Below, piece by piece: positions 10,769 through 20,930 of a stretch of 64,000 nt of DNA. The DNA is taken from the NCBI GenBank assembly GCA_963853835.1, contig OY970826.1, positions 78,486,929 through 78,550,928 of the forward strand. Direction: 5' to 3'. The position numbers and the translations under genes are program-made. Each line of letters starts with the position of its first letter. The first letter of the stretch is position 1. This DNA comes from Calendula officinalis. Its lineage: Eukaryota; Streptophyta; Magnoliopsida; Asterales; Asteraceae. The notes under the pieces are model-generated. The model was given only the letters and a program-made list of their open reading frames with translations. It was not told where the DNA came from and made no database searches.

Positions 10769-13700
10769 ATGACTTCAAGAGATGCATTGTCGATCGGAAC
10801 TGATCTCAAACCTCCGGTCCTATACCGAGGTGAATACGCACAATGGAAGAAACGGTTCCTCCATTTTATCAAAAATCAAGAACTGGCAACTGAAATACGT
10901 GACTCACTCGAAAATGGTGAAGTGGTATTCTACGAAGACGTAATAGCTGCACCAAACGCAACACCGCCAGTTCTTGGAGGTCGAACTCCGCTTCCTAAAT
11001 CAAGATACAATGCTCAACAAAAACAACGAGCTAAAGCAGATCTACAATCATTTTCATTTGTTCTCCAAAGTTTACCGAACGAAATTTATAACAGCTTGGA
11101 CAGTTTAGAAACCGGTAAAGAGATTTGGGACGAAATCAGAAAACAAATGGAAGGCACTATTTTAGGGAATAAAGCCAAGATGGTAACCACTCTGAATGCT
11201 TACCAATCGTTTAAAGCTTCCACCGGGGAAGAATTAGAAAGCACATATCACCGTTATTGCAACTTGTTGAATGAACTTCGAAGAAATAATTTGAAGAAGG
11301 AAAATTTGGAAATCAACATCAAGTTCATCAACAGTCTACTACCAGAGTGGGCCACTTTTAGAAACAGTGCTATGCAACATAAAGATCTGAGCTCAATTGA
11401 TGTGCATGAACTGTATGAGTATTTACTTCAAAATGCTCCAATGGTGAAAGATATAGTCCAAACCAAACAGGAAAATGCAAACACTATGGATACTCTTGCT
11501 CTTCTTACAAGACAATACCAGTCAAATTCATCTGGTAAACTGAAAGAAAAATCAGAAGAACCTGTCAAAGATACAAAAGAAGAAATGGAGACTGAATTAG
11601 AACAACTGTTGCAAGCTATGTCTTTCATCTCAAGATATGAGAAGAAGTATTACCCAACTCATACAAACGACAATCAGAGATCTTCATCCACTTTCAAGTC
11701 TGCACCATCTGCATCAAACACATCTGATAAACCAAAAGTTATAACACCTTTGGATCCGACAAAGAAATGTTATAACTGTGGACTTCCTGGTCATTTCTCC
11801 CGAGACTGTAAGAAACCAAAAGTTCGGGATTCTGAATACTTTAAACGCAAAATGTTAATGGCCAAGCAGATTGAGTCAGGCAAGGTATTGTTAGCAGAAG
11901 ATCTTCAATGGATGGAAGACTCAGATCCCGAGGATGAAGAGCATTCGGCAAATCTTTGCTTTATGGCACGTGAAAACGCAGAGATTTCTGATCGTTTCAA
12001 CGAAGAGGCTAACAAAGAAATAGAGGTAATCAGTTCTCTGTTATCTAATTCTTCAAATACAATTGATTCTGATAATTGTTTTGTAACAAATCAGGATTCT
12101 GAAATTGAGTCTTTAAAACAAAACATTTTAAATGAAAAAGAATTAAATACTTTATTTCAAGCAAATTTAGCTGATTTAGAAAACGAAAATGAACAAATTG
12201 CTCATCATAATACACAACTTGTTCATTTTATTAAACAAAATAAAAATTTTGAGAAAAAGAATCTGACGTTACAAAAACAATTATCGGAATTAAGTGTTAA
12301 ATATGAGACTGATATTCAACAGTTGTCTCATACAATTTCTGAAAAAGAAATTGAAATAACCAAGCTACAAAGTACACAAAGTTCCACATCTAATACAGAA
12401 AATGATAAATATTACAAGTTATACATTGAAGCATGGAATGAATATCAAATAACAAAAAACTGGTTGGAACGCAAACAAAAAGAATTTGATGACAATGAGA
12501 CTCAGTTTAAATCCTTAAACACACAAATAAAAGAATTATCAGAAATCATTAATGAAAATGACATTCAAACAAAACAAGAATTAAATAGCAAACAAAATGT
12601 CATACATCAACTCCAAAATGATAAAATTCAACTTTCTTCTCACGTCAAACATCTTGAAGAAATCATTGCCAAACGAGGACAAACTGATCAAACAATTCAC
12701 TTGAACAAGCCTAAAGATTTCAAATACTTCAATTCAAGAGAAGGACTGGGGGCAAACAATCCAGAATATCTGAAGATGGCTTGCAATGTGCTTCCAACAC
12801 TGTATGATTCCAAATACATACATGTTGATGTTTGGCAGAGTTTCCTTCGCATGACCGATGAAGAAGAAGAAATTGAAGCGTTCAACAGAGCTAAATCAGA
12901 GAATGCACAAATTAGTTTCAATTACAATGAATTAAATAAAACGTATAAAACTAAAAAGGCAAATTTTACAAATGATGAATACTTTCCAATTATTACACCT
13001 GCAGAATTTGAGATTAAGGAAAATGCGGTACTTCAACAAAAAGTAACCCAAAAAGTTTATATTCCTTCTCTAATTCTAGAAAAGAAAATTTATCAATTGG
13101 AAACCGAAATAGATGAAACTCAAAAGGCATTTGACAAAGAAAAATCTGCTTTACAATCAAAAATTCATGATTTAGAAGATAAAATTGTTGAAATTAAATC
13201 TGTTTCAAGTCACAGTGCTTCTCCAAAACCAAAATCAGTCAATGAGAATTCTTCTTCTCCTAAAACTCCAATTCTTTTAAGAAGAAATTCTAATTCTCAT
13301 GTTTTAAATTTTTCAGATAAAACTTTAAATTCCAAGCTTAAGACGCCGATGCAAGTCAGGATGAAAGAAGTTGAGAAGTCTCAGAAGTCTAAGTCGTCTA
13401 AGTCTAGTATGCTTAAGTCCAATGAGCTTAAGAAGTCTAGATCTTCCTCGTTTTTAGCTTCTTCTTTTTCAAATTCCAATAATTGTAATAACTCAACAAC
13501 GTTTATTTCTCCTGCTACATGTTATGGAATTGTCTATGATTCAGCAATTTATCGTCCTGTTAATTTCACTGTGAATGGTGTTAATTTGATTGTTAAAAAA
13601 GATAAAACTGGTAAAAAGGTTTATTTTGATAGAAAAACTAATACACCAATTTCTCAATATGATACACGATATTTTGTTAGAAAAGATGCTCCTTGTGGTC

Positions 13701-14161
13701 GACGACATGATGTTCTCCATAAAAACGGTTCAATCATTCATTCATCTATCACTTGTTATCCAGAACATTGCAAAACAATACTTGCTCGATCTCACACATC
13801 TTCATCTACACGTTCTTCTCCTAATCCGTCAAAATCTGTTTATTGTGTAGGTTCTTCATTCACTTCTTCAACATCCACATCTAAACCACAATCTAGGATT
13901 AAACCTAAATCGACAAAATCAGTATATCGTGTGGTTTCTACACCTAAACCAACCAAATTAGTTTATCGAACTGTGACTCCAACTACATCATTAAACTCCA
14001 GTTCTTCGACTTCCTCTAAAAAGCATTCCAAATTTGTTAAATATACATGGATCCAAAATGAACATTCAAAATGGATTTTATCCTCACCTGAGAAATCCTT
14101 AAAATGGTCTATCAAAGTAACAAATCCAGAACTGCCTCCTTGCAGTTCTACAACTCTCTAA
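10769..14161 (+). CDS. gag: Gag polyprotein of copia B
   Basis: A 1130-residue intact Gag. Residues ~1-230 form a capsid-like domain of the plant copia type (PPVLYRGEYAQWKKRFLHFI near the start, KEIWDEIRKQMEGT at ~120). A zinc knuckle CYNCGLPGHFSRDC lies at ~334-347 and would bind packaged RNA. Residues ~440-640 and ~769-811 are long heptad-like coiled coils. A basic, Ser/Lys-rich tail follows, enclosing a compact block at ~924-1004 (NGVNLIVKKDKTGKKVYFD) that D shares and C lacks. It is far longer than a standard copia Gag, as in Sireviruses. The ATG at 10769 is chosen because the capsid domain starts at once and element D uses the same MTS(R/K)DALSIG start. Stop at 14159-14161; pol lies in another frame. 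Confidence 0.92.
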   Translation: MTSRDALSIGTDLKPPVLYRGEYAQWKKRFLHFIKNQELATEIRDSLENGEVVFYEDVIAAPNATPPVLGGRTPLPKSRYNAQQKQRAKADLQSFSFVLQSLPNEIYNSLDSLETGKEIWDEIRKQMEGTILGNKAKMVTTLNAYQSFKASTGEELESTYHRYCNLLNELRRNNLKKENLEINIKFINSLLPEWATFRNSAMQHKDLSSIDVHELYEYLLQNAPMVKDIVQTKQENANTMDTLALLTRQYQSNSSGKLKEKSEEPVKDTKEEMETELEQLLQAMSFISRYEKKYYPTHTNDNQRSSSTFKSAPSASNTSDKPKVITPLDPTKKCYNCGLPGHFSRDCKKPKVRDSEYFKRKMLMAKQIESGKVLLAEDLQWMEDSDPEDEEHSANLCFMARENAEISDRFNEEANKEIEVISSLLSNSSNTIDSDNCFVTNQDSEIESLKQNILNEKELNTLFQANLADLENENEQIAHHNTQLVHFIKQNKNFEKKNLTLQKQLSELSVKYETDIQQLSHTISEKEIEITKLQSTQSSTSNTENDKYYKLYIEAWNEYQITKNWLERKQKEFDDNETQFKSLNTQIKELSEIINENDIQTKQELNSKQNVIHQLQNDKIQLSSHVKHLEEIIAKRGQTDQTIHLNKPKDFKYFNSREGLGANNPEYLKMACNVLPTLYDSKYIHVDVWQSFLRMTDEEEEIEAFNRAKSENAQISFNYNELNKTYKTKKANFTNDEYFPIITPAEFEIKENAVLQQKVTQKVYIPSLILEKKIYQLETEIDETQKAFDKEKSALQSKIHDLEDKIVEIKSVSSHSASPKPKSVNENSSSPKTPILLRRNSNSHVLNFSDKTLNSKLKTPMQVRMKEVEKSQKSKSSKSSMLKSNELKKSRSSSFLASSFSNSNNCNNSTTFISPATCYGIVYDSAIYRPVNFTVNGVNLIVKKDKTGKKVYFDRKTNTPISQYDTRYFVRKDAPCGRRHDVLHKNGSIIHSSITCYPEHCKTILARSHTSSSTRSSPNPSKSVYCVGSSFTSSTSTSKPQSRIKPKSTKSVYRVVSTPKPTKLVYRTVTPTTSLNSSSSTSSKKHSKFVKYTWIQNEHSKWILSSPEKSLKWSIKVTNPELPPCSSTTL

Positions 14162-14230
14162 GTTCAAATCAAATCCACTAATTCTTCATAAAACATGTTT
14201 CACTAATCGTATAGGACCCATATCTGATTG

Positions 14231-14262
14231 GGTACCTTTTTGTTTTTAATTGTTTTATGTAG
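14231..14262 (+). promoter_or_regulatory. Candidate 3' splice site before pol (copia B)
   Basis: A T-rich tract (CTTTTTGTTTTTAATTG...) ends in TGTAG at 14258-14262, exactly where the pol frame opens with AATTTATGGTATCTTGATTC. Pol has no upstream in-frame ATG and the TAG here closes its frame. Element C keeps a similar TTGTTTTGCAG at 27309-27319 just after its gag stop. Splicing is a hypothesis; shared spacer sequence is the simpler view. Confidence 0.3.
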
Positions 14263-17200
14263 AATTTATGGTATCTTGATTCTGGTTGTTCAAGACATAT
14301 GACCGGAAACAAGAATTTGTTAACAAATTTTCGAAACAAATATTTGGGTACTGTTAGATTTGGTAATGATCATTTAGCTGCTATTATGGGAATTGGAGAT
14401 ATCATCTGACACAACCTAATCATTCGCAATGTAACCTATGTTGAAGATCTCGCTCATAATCTTTTTAGTATCGGTCAATTTTGCGATAAAACGTTAGAAG
14501 TTAATTTTCGTACAAAGAAATGTGCTGTTCGTACATATGATGGAGAAGAACTTCTTACTGGAACTCGAGAGACAAATCCGTTTTCTATCAATCTAAATGA
14601 CGTAGTTCCACTTGAAGAAGTTTGCTTAATGTCAACAGCTTCATCAGATGAATCTTGGTTATGGCACCGTCGCCTCTCTCATCTTAACTTCAAAACTATC
14701 AATAAGTTGGTGAAAGGTGGACATGTATCTGGTCTTCCAGATCTTAAATTTGAAAAAGATCATCTATGTTCTTCGTGCGAGATGGGAAAAATGACAAAGA
14801 AACCTCATAAGTCTAAACCAATTCAAAGTACTTCAAAACCGCTTGAATTACTTCACATGGACTTATGTGGACCTATGAGCGTTCAATCTTTAGCAGGAAA
14901 ACGGTATGTGTTGGTTATTGTTGATGATTATTCTCGATACACATGGGTTCATTTCCTACGTACAAAAGATGAAGCAACTAATATAATCATATCCTTCATC
15001 AAGAAAACTCAAACCAATTTAGATTTAAAAGTACATACCATCCGCACTGATAATGGAACTGAATTTAAAAATCAAGTTTTAGATTCTTTTCTTGACTCAG
15101 TTGGTATTACTCACCAATTTTCCGCTGCCAGAACACCTCAACAAAATGGGGTTGTTGAATGAAGAAATCGAACTCTTGTTGAAGCTGCTCGTACCATGCT
15201 TTCATATTCAAAACTCCCATTATCTCTTTGGGCAGAAGCTATAAGTACAGCATGCTTCACTCAAAATCGTTCAATCATCAACAAAGCATACAACAAAACT
15301 CCATATGAACTGATCAATAATCGCATTCCAAATATTAAATTTTTACATATCTTTGGGAGTCGGTGTTTTATCTTAAATGATAAAGATAAGTTGAACAAAT
15401 TTGATGAAAAAGCTGATGAAGGAATCTTTGTGCGATATTCAAGAGAATCTGCTTCTTATCGAGTTTATAATCGATCAAAACGATCGATCATAGAAAGTGT
15501 TAACGTTAATTTTGATGAGACATTTCCCATCAATTCAGTTACTTCAAATGTTGAAAATCCTTCGCCATCGTCAACGCCTTCAACATCTGAAAATGACTTA
15601 GATATTTTATTTCGTCATTTTTATGATGATTATCATAATATTCGACATACTTTACTGGAAGAGGCTGGCGTTCCATTTCCAACAGTAGCTGAAGTTCAAT
15701 CTATTTCTGTTCCTGATATTCATACTTCAAGTTCTACGGATTCTCCTTCTCCAACTTCTGCTACTCCACATAATGATTCTTCTCAATCACCTACTGTTTC
15801 ACAAACTGAGACTTCATCATCTCCGGAACATTCGTCACCTTTACTACATCAAGCATCTCCGGACGATTCTCCACCCACGAATAATCAATCCTCACCTTCT
15901 GGTCAAGCTGCTACTTCTTTCGATTTATCTATAGTTCCAGCTCAACTTCCACCTTTGGTGATAGATATTTCTAAATTCAACGTTCAACGGGTTGTTCCTC
16001 CACCGTCTACATCAACTACTCAAACTGCGATAATTCCACATCCTGAATTCACTGATACCTCAAATATTAATCCAGGTCAAATTCCACTTCCTCATTCTCT
16101 TAAATGGACAAGAGAGCACCCTTTACATCAGATAATCGGTGACCCTGAATCTTCTGTTCAAACCCGACGAGCTACTGCTGATGAATGTCAGTATACTGCA
16201 TTTTTAAGCTCAAATGAACCAAAGAAGGTCAGTGAAGCTCTCTCAGACCCAGACTGGATTATTGCTATGCAAGAAGAAATAAATCAGTTTGAAAGATTAA
16301 AAGTCTGGCGTCTTGTTCCAAAACCTCCTGGCAAATCTGTTATTGGTACAAAGTGGATTTTCAAAAATAAAAAGGATGAAAATGGAATTGTAATTCGGAA
16401 CAAAGCACGTCTAGTTGCAAAAGGGTATGCTCAGCAGGAAGGCATTGATTTTGAAGAAACTTTTGCTCCTGTAGCCCGGATAGAAGCCATTCGAATATTC
16501 TTAGCATATGCAGCACATAAGAATTTTACTATCTATCAGATGGATGTAAAAACTGCATTTTTAAATGGCATTCTCAAAGAAGAAGTGTACGTTCATCAAC
16601 CCGACGGTTTTGTAGATCCACATTTGCCTAATCATGTTTATATTCTCGACAAAGCTTTGTACGGTTTAAAACAAGCTCCCCGGGCGTGGTATGATGTATT
16701 ATCAAAATTCTTAGTTGAGTCTGGTTTTTCTAAAGGAAAAGTCGACACAACTCTCTTCATCAAACGTCAAGGGGAAGACATTGTTCTTATTCAAATTTAT
16801 GTCGACGATATAATTTTTGGTTCTACAAATCCAAAGTATTGCAAGAAATTCTCTGCTCTTATGGTCAAACGTTTTGAGATGAGCATGATGGGTGAAATGA
16901 ATTTCTTTCTTGGTCTTCAAGTTCGCCAACTACCGACCGGAATTTTCATCAATCAATCCAAATATATCACTGATTTATTGAAGAAATATCTTATGGATGA
17001 TTGTAAACCAATATCGACGCCGATGTCGCCTGGTTCGAAATTACATGCTGATCCGGATGGCAAACTTGTTGATGTTACCCACTATCAGGGGATGATCGGA
17101 TCCTTACTATATCTGACTTCGAGTAGACCAGACATTATGTTCTCTACATGCATCTGTGCTCGGTATCAGGCAGCACCTAAAGAATCTCATTTTCAAGCGG

Positions 17201-17745
17201 TTAAACGAATCTTTAGGTATCTGAAGGGCACTCGAGATCTTGGTCTCTGGTATCCTAAAGAAACTTCCTTTGATTTAACTGCATTTTCTGATGCTGACCA
17301 TGCTGGATGTATGTTGGATCGAAAGAGTACGTCTGAGAGTGTTCAATTTCTGGGAGATAAACTAGTGAGCTGGTCTTCACGAAAACAAAATTGCGTGTCT
17401 CTTTCAACTGCAGAGGCAGAATATGTTGCTGCTGCAAGCTGCTTATCCCAGGTAATTTGGATGCAATCACAATTAAAAGATTACGGCTTTTTATACAGTC
17501 GTATTCCTTTATATTGTGATTCTCGAAGTGCAATTGCAATTTCATGCAATCCTGTTCAACATTCAAAAACTAAACATATCGATCTTCGATATCACTTTAT
17601 AAAAGATCATGTTGAACATGGTAATGTGGAATTGTACTTTGTTTCTACAGATTATCAATTAGCTGATTTGTTTACCAAGGCATTAGACGAAAAACGTTTT
17701 AACTTTCTTGTGTCTAAACTTGGTATGCTAAATCTAAAAGCTTAA
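14263..17745 (+). pseudogene. pol: Pol of copia B (protease, integrase, RT, RNase H), two nonsense codons
   Basis: All parts share one frame. Protease: WYLDSGCSRHMTG from 14269. Integrase: zinc-binding H/H then CSSCEMGK near 14770, with catalytic Asp in MDLCGPM (~14860), Asp in RTDNGTEF (~15043) and Glu in QQNGVVE (15158). A Ser/Pro/Thr-rich linker covers ~15540-16060. RT: LVAKGYAQ, FAPVAR, and YVDD at 16798-16809. RNase H: DADHAGC, STAEAEY, CDSR and KHIDLRYH, ending at 17745. TGA codons at 14407-14409 and 15160-15162 interrupt it; both sit where CGA (Arg) fits, and the second falls right after the integrase catalytic Glu. Unless read through, only fragments (14629-15162 and 15196-17745) are open. 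Upstream gag is intact. Confidence 0.9.
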
Positions 17746-17770
17746 AATGTTTTATCTTTCAATTTCAATG

Positions 17771-17975
17771 GTTTATGCACACATCAGTGTATAACCCGTT
17801 CTCAAATCGAAGAGGACTTATACACAAAACGGTGTATAACTCGAACCTCATATGATGACTTATACATAATTCAGTGTATAACTCGCTTTTCAATATAATG
17901 ACTTATATACACATCAGTATATGACTCAAACTTAAAAGGAATGGCTTTCAAGTACATCAGCTTGAAACCCGCTCT
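17771..17975 (+). other. Tandem array of five small hairpins, ~43-nt period (copia B)
   Basis: Starting about 25 bp after the pol stop are five units at 17772, 17817, 17859, 17902 and 17945. Each has the form stem, 6-7 nt loop, stem, then AAC(C/T)CG or similar. Units 1-3 pair TTATACAC-type with GTGTATAA. Unit 4 shifts to TATATAC / GTATATG. Unit 5 uses a wholly different stem, CTTTCAAG / CTTGAAA. Element C has two units, at 27328 and 27371, again 43 nt apart. Preserved pairing with changed sequence suggests a functional RNA structure in the element transcript. Confidence 0.65.
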
Positions 17976-18049
17976 TAACCAGATTTTCACATAAATGTAA
18001 AAACTCTTTCCCACCTCTCTAAAAACTGTAAACTTTTCATTATTTTGTC

Positions 18050-18105
18050 GAGGGGGAGAAATATTAATTCTAGGGGGAGAATTAGTATTTCCAGGGGGAG
18101 AAACA
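18050..18105 (+). other. Triplet of internal polypurine tracts, 21-nt spacing (copia B)
   Basis: AGGGGGAGAA-type tracts start at about 18051, 18073 and 18094, so they are spaced about 21 nt apart. Element C has the same triplet at 27483-27535 with similar spacing. Sireviruses are known to carry multiple polypurine-tract-like motifs; these could prime additional plus-strand synthesis. Confidence 0.75.
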
Positions 18106-18269
18106 TTCTAATATCAATACTTTTATACCCGTTTGATTTTTTTTTATCGAACAATTTTTTTTATCAAACGACGATACCTTCCTATGGTTTGCCAGAACCG
18201 GCCTTACCTTCCAAGGGAAACTTTTTAGCCAAAATTGGTAAATGTGAGGGTATATGTCTTAGGGTATAG

Positions 18270-19830
18270 ATTTAGGTGAGTGCAAGGTGATGTGAAAACA
18301 TGATAATTTTAAGAAAACACACCTTTGAGTGCATCCAAACCGAAAATAAACCGGGCAACCTCACTATATTGTGATCTTTCATGTGTTGAATGATTCACCA
18401 GACTTAACTGGCCCAGTCAAACATTTGCACTCCACCACCAACCACTCAGATTCCTCTCAATAGGAATTTGTTTCAATTCATCAGGGGACGTAGCACATAA
18501 TCTATCGACTGCTCATTTGGAGTATGTTGGTATTGAAATAATTAACCTTCTGCCCCTGGTTACGTCTTCAATTGAATGCACGATGTGTCTAGTTCTCACT
18601 GACAAATATTTCCAATTTAGGACACATACACTTTTATATATGAATCTCCGTGTATTCATCGGAACACTCATAGTGGCATCACAATCTGGTGCTTCACGAG
18701 GATTGAGTGGAAATCCTGCTAGAGCTAAAATCGCGCCAACTCTAACTGCAGGTCACACATTTGAATCAATGGTTGTGCAAACGACTATCGATTCATACCG
18801 TGTGTTAACGGATACTCTATGTGAGTCCGGTATTTCCTCAATTGTTCAAGTTGCTGTGCCTAAACTTTTAAATCATAAAGGCAACAACTTATGCCGGAAA
18901 CACATTTTCCGATGAAAAATCCATGTTATTCTTCTAAGGTAACATCATAAATGCTGATAATTTGCACATGAGCGTTATAGTTCACTCTCAAATTACTCCT
19001 ATGATCTGCTATAACCGGCATGATCTTCCCCAGGAGCCACCTACAATATAGGACAATATGTAAGGGTACATAGGTCTAGGTGAGCAGAATCAAGTATCAC
19101 GGGATCTTGATTGGGGTGCGCTGAGATAAAATTTGAGAGGGGGAATGTAGTAGGGGGTGCAATTCAGCTATACATGGTAAAATGAAATGAGGGAGTAGTC
19201 GAAAAATGAAAAGTAAGCTTGAGTGAGGAGGGTGTGACAGGGTTAAAGAAAACGAAAAACCCTTACTAAACTGATAAAAAGCCGGGTAGCCACGTCTCTA
19301 TCAGTTTGCATGTGTTGCTCTCTGATATTGAAAAAGACATCATGGAACCCAGTGATGCAATGCACAACCCCCCCAGCCACTCAAGTATTTCTTAAAAAGT
19401 ACTTGTTTCATTTCCACGGAGATTAGCTCATATGCTATCGACATCTCACTTGGAGATTGTTGATATTGAAACAGAGGACAAGTCTCTCCAGTCCTCGCCT
19501 TCGTTTGTCCACTCATTGAGTCTAGAACCGAAATACACTTTTAGGACACAAGGCATAATACCAAGCTTATCTTTGTGATTAGCCGGAACATTCATAGTGA
19601 TACCAACGTTCTTGGTATTCCACGATGATTGAATGGAAATCCTACCAGTGCTAACATCTATTCCAACACTGAACGTAGGTCACACAGTTTGTGTAACTGT
19701 TGTGTCAACGGGTAATCTATGTGATCCCGGTTTTCCCGACTTAGTTCGATCATTGAGATTAATTGCCAAATGATTTGATCGGATATCTACATCATCATCT
19801 TCGGTTCGGTTTTTGATTATACAATGTGAT
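18270..19830 (+). repeat. Duplicated block in 3' non-coding region (copia B)
   Basis: Two diverged copies of a ~600-bp block lie about 950 bp apart (about 18270-18930 and 19250-19830). Shared landmarks in order: CCGGG(C/T)A with AACC or GCCACG, GAT or GCAATGCA-like text, ACCA(A/G)CCACTCA, GG(A/G)GA.TAGC.CATA, TATTGAAA, GGACACA, GGAACA.TCATAGTG, TGGAAATCCT, AGGTCACACA, and GGTAATCTATGTGA or its variant. The first copy carries an open frame (18640-18915) conserved in element C; the second does not. Confidence 0.55.
18640..18915 (+). CDS. Short conserved open frame in copia 3' region, function unknown
   Basis: The final 91 codons of a longer open frame (18517-18915) are also open in element C (28076-28351). 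The peptides differ at one place (Ala in B, Val in C, near residue 20). I recognise no domain. The DNA around the frame is equally conserved, and the paralogous block downstream has lost the frame, so selection for a protein is not shown. Treat it as a doubtful gene; it may be an accident of conserved non-coding sequence. Confidence 0.15.
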   Translation: MNLRVFIGTLIVASQSGASRGLSGNPARAKIAPTLTAGHTFESMVVQTTIDSYRVLTDTLCESGISSIVQVAVPKLLNHKGNNLCRKHIFR

Positions 19831-19934
19831 GTATCTTGATTCATTCAAAAGATGCATAAATCATTCTTTATCACATTTGTATTCATGGGCTTAGAAGATT
19901 TTCTTCATTTCACCTCGACGAACTTCACATTTTT

Positions 19935-19977
19935 CATGATGATTCCGATGAATCTTAATCATCATGAGGGGGAGAAA
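19935..19977 (+). other. 10-bp hairpin abutting a polypurine tract (copia B)
   Basis: Perfect inverted repeat CATGATGATT (19935-19944) / AATCATCATG (19957-19966) with a 12-nt loop, followed immediately by AGGGGGAGAAAAT. Loop bases differ among elements while the stem is kept. A further polypurine-like tract (GAGGGGGAGCGC) is at 20054-20065. Confidence 0.6.
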
Positions 19978-20079
19978 ATTTAATAAGAAGTTCAGTTTAT
20001 GAAGAAAATGCTTACAAGACTGAAGAAGATTTGTTAAAGAATAATTGTTTGTTTGAGGGGGAGCGCAAATCTTATCCAC

Positions 20080-20916
20080 ATTTTTCTCTCAACAACAATT
20101 ATCAATGATCATAAATCGACAAAGCCACAACTTTGAGAAAAGACTTCCGCTACAAACAACTCTATCTATCTATGGGTCTACATTTTCGTCGATTTACATG
20201 AAATAATTTGTGAAGAAAAAGAAACCGACTCATCTTCAGAAAGTTCTCACAAATCCTCAACATTTCCATTTCAAATCTTAAACTGTCAAATCATTCTATC
20301 CAAACCACGAATCACATTCATACCTAATCAAAATCTTGAGTTTTCCATTCATTCATTTCAAAACACAAAACATCCATTTCAAACTGAAATCTAATCGAAT
20401 AAATCATTATTTCCACATTTCATAAACAATCACATCCATACAAAGCTTAATCGTTCAAACTCTTTTGTATATTCAAATCTTAAATGTATATATCATTTTT
20501 CCATACATACAAAACATACATTCACACATATCCAAAACTTGTAACTTTCAAATCATTTCTTCCGAAACAAACACAAACATCCAAAACTTTGATTGACAAA
20601 TCATTCAAAAACATTATCATTATATCCTTATTCTCTACCACAAATTTCCAAAAACAACCTCTCCATTATCTGAAAACCCAGTCAAATCCTTACTTAATTG
20701 ATCTTCCTTTTCCCAAAATTTTCAAATCTTTAGTAAATCAGTTATAGGATTTCTTCACTCAAACAGTATCAACGAAAAACATATCTTCTTTGAGTATCTC
20801 AAACTTCCAGATTTCTAAAATGTTTTATTCTTGAAGTTCAGAAAAACATTTTCTCACCAAAGACAGATTATGAGAAGAATCTGGAGTCTGAAGACTGGGA
20901 TGACGTCTTAAAGATC
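20080..20916 (+). other. 3' non-coding region of copia B, pre-polypurine part
   Basis: An A/C/T-rich, G-poor stretch full of CATTTC, AAATC and CATCC words, conserved in elements A and C. Open frames across it are low-complexity and I do not call them genes. Confidence 0.6.
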
Positions 20917-20930
20917 AAAAAGGGGGAGAT
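20917..20930 (+). promoter_or_regulatory. Polypurine tract of copia B
   Basis: AAAAAGGGGGAGAT lies directly before the 3' LTR and is the expected plus-strand primer. Confidence 0.9.
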
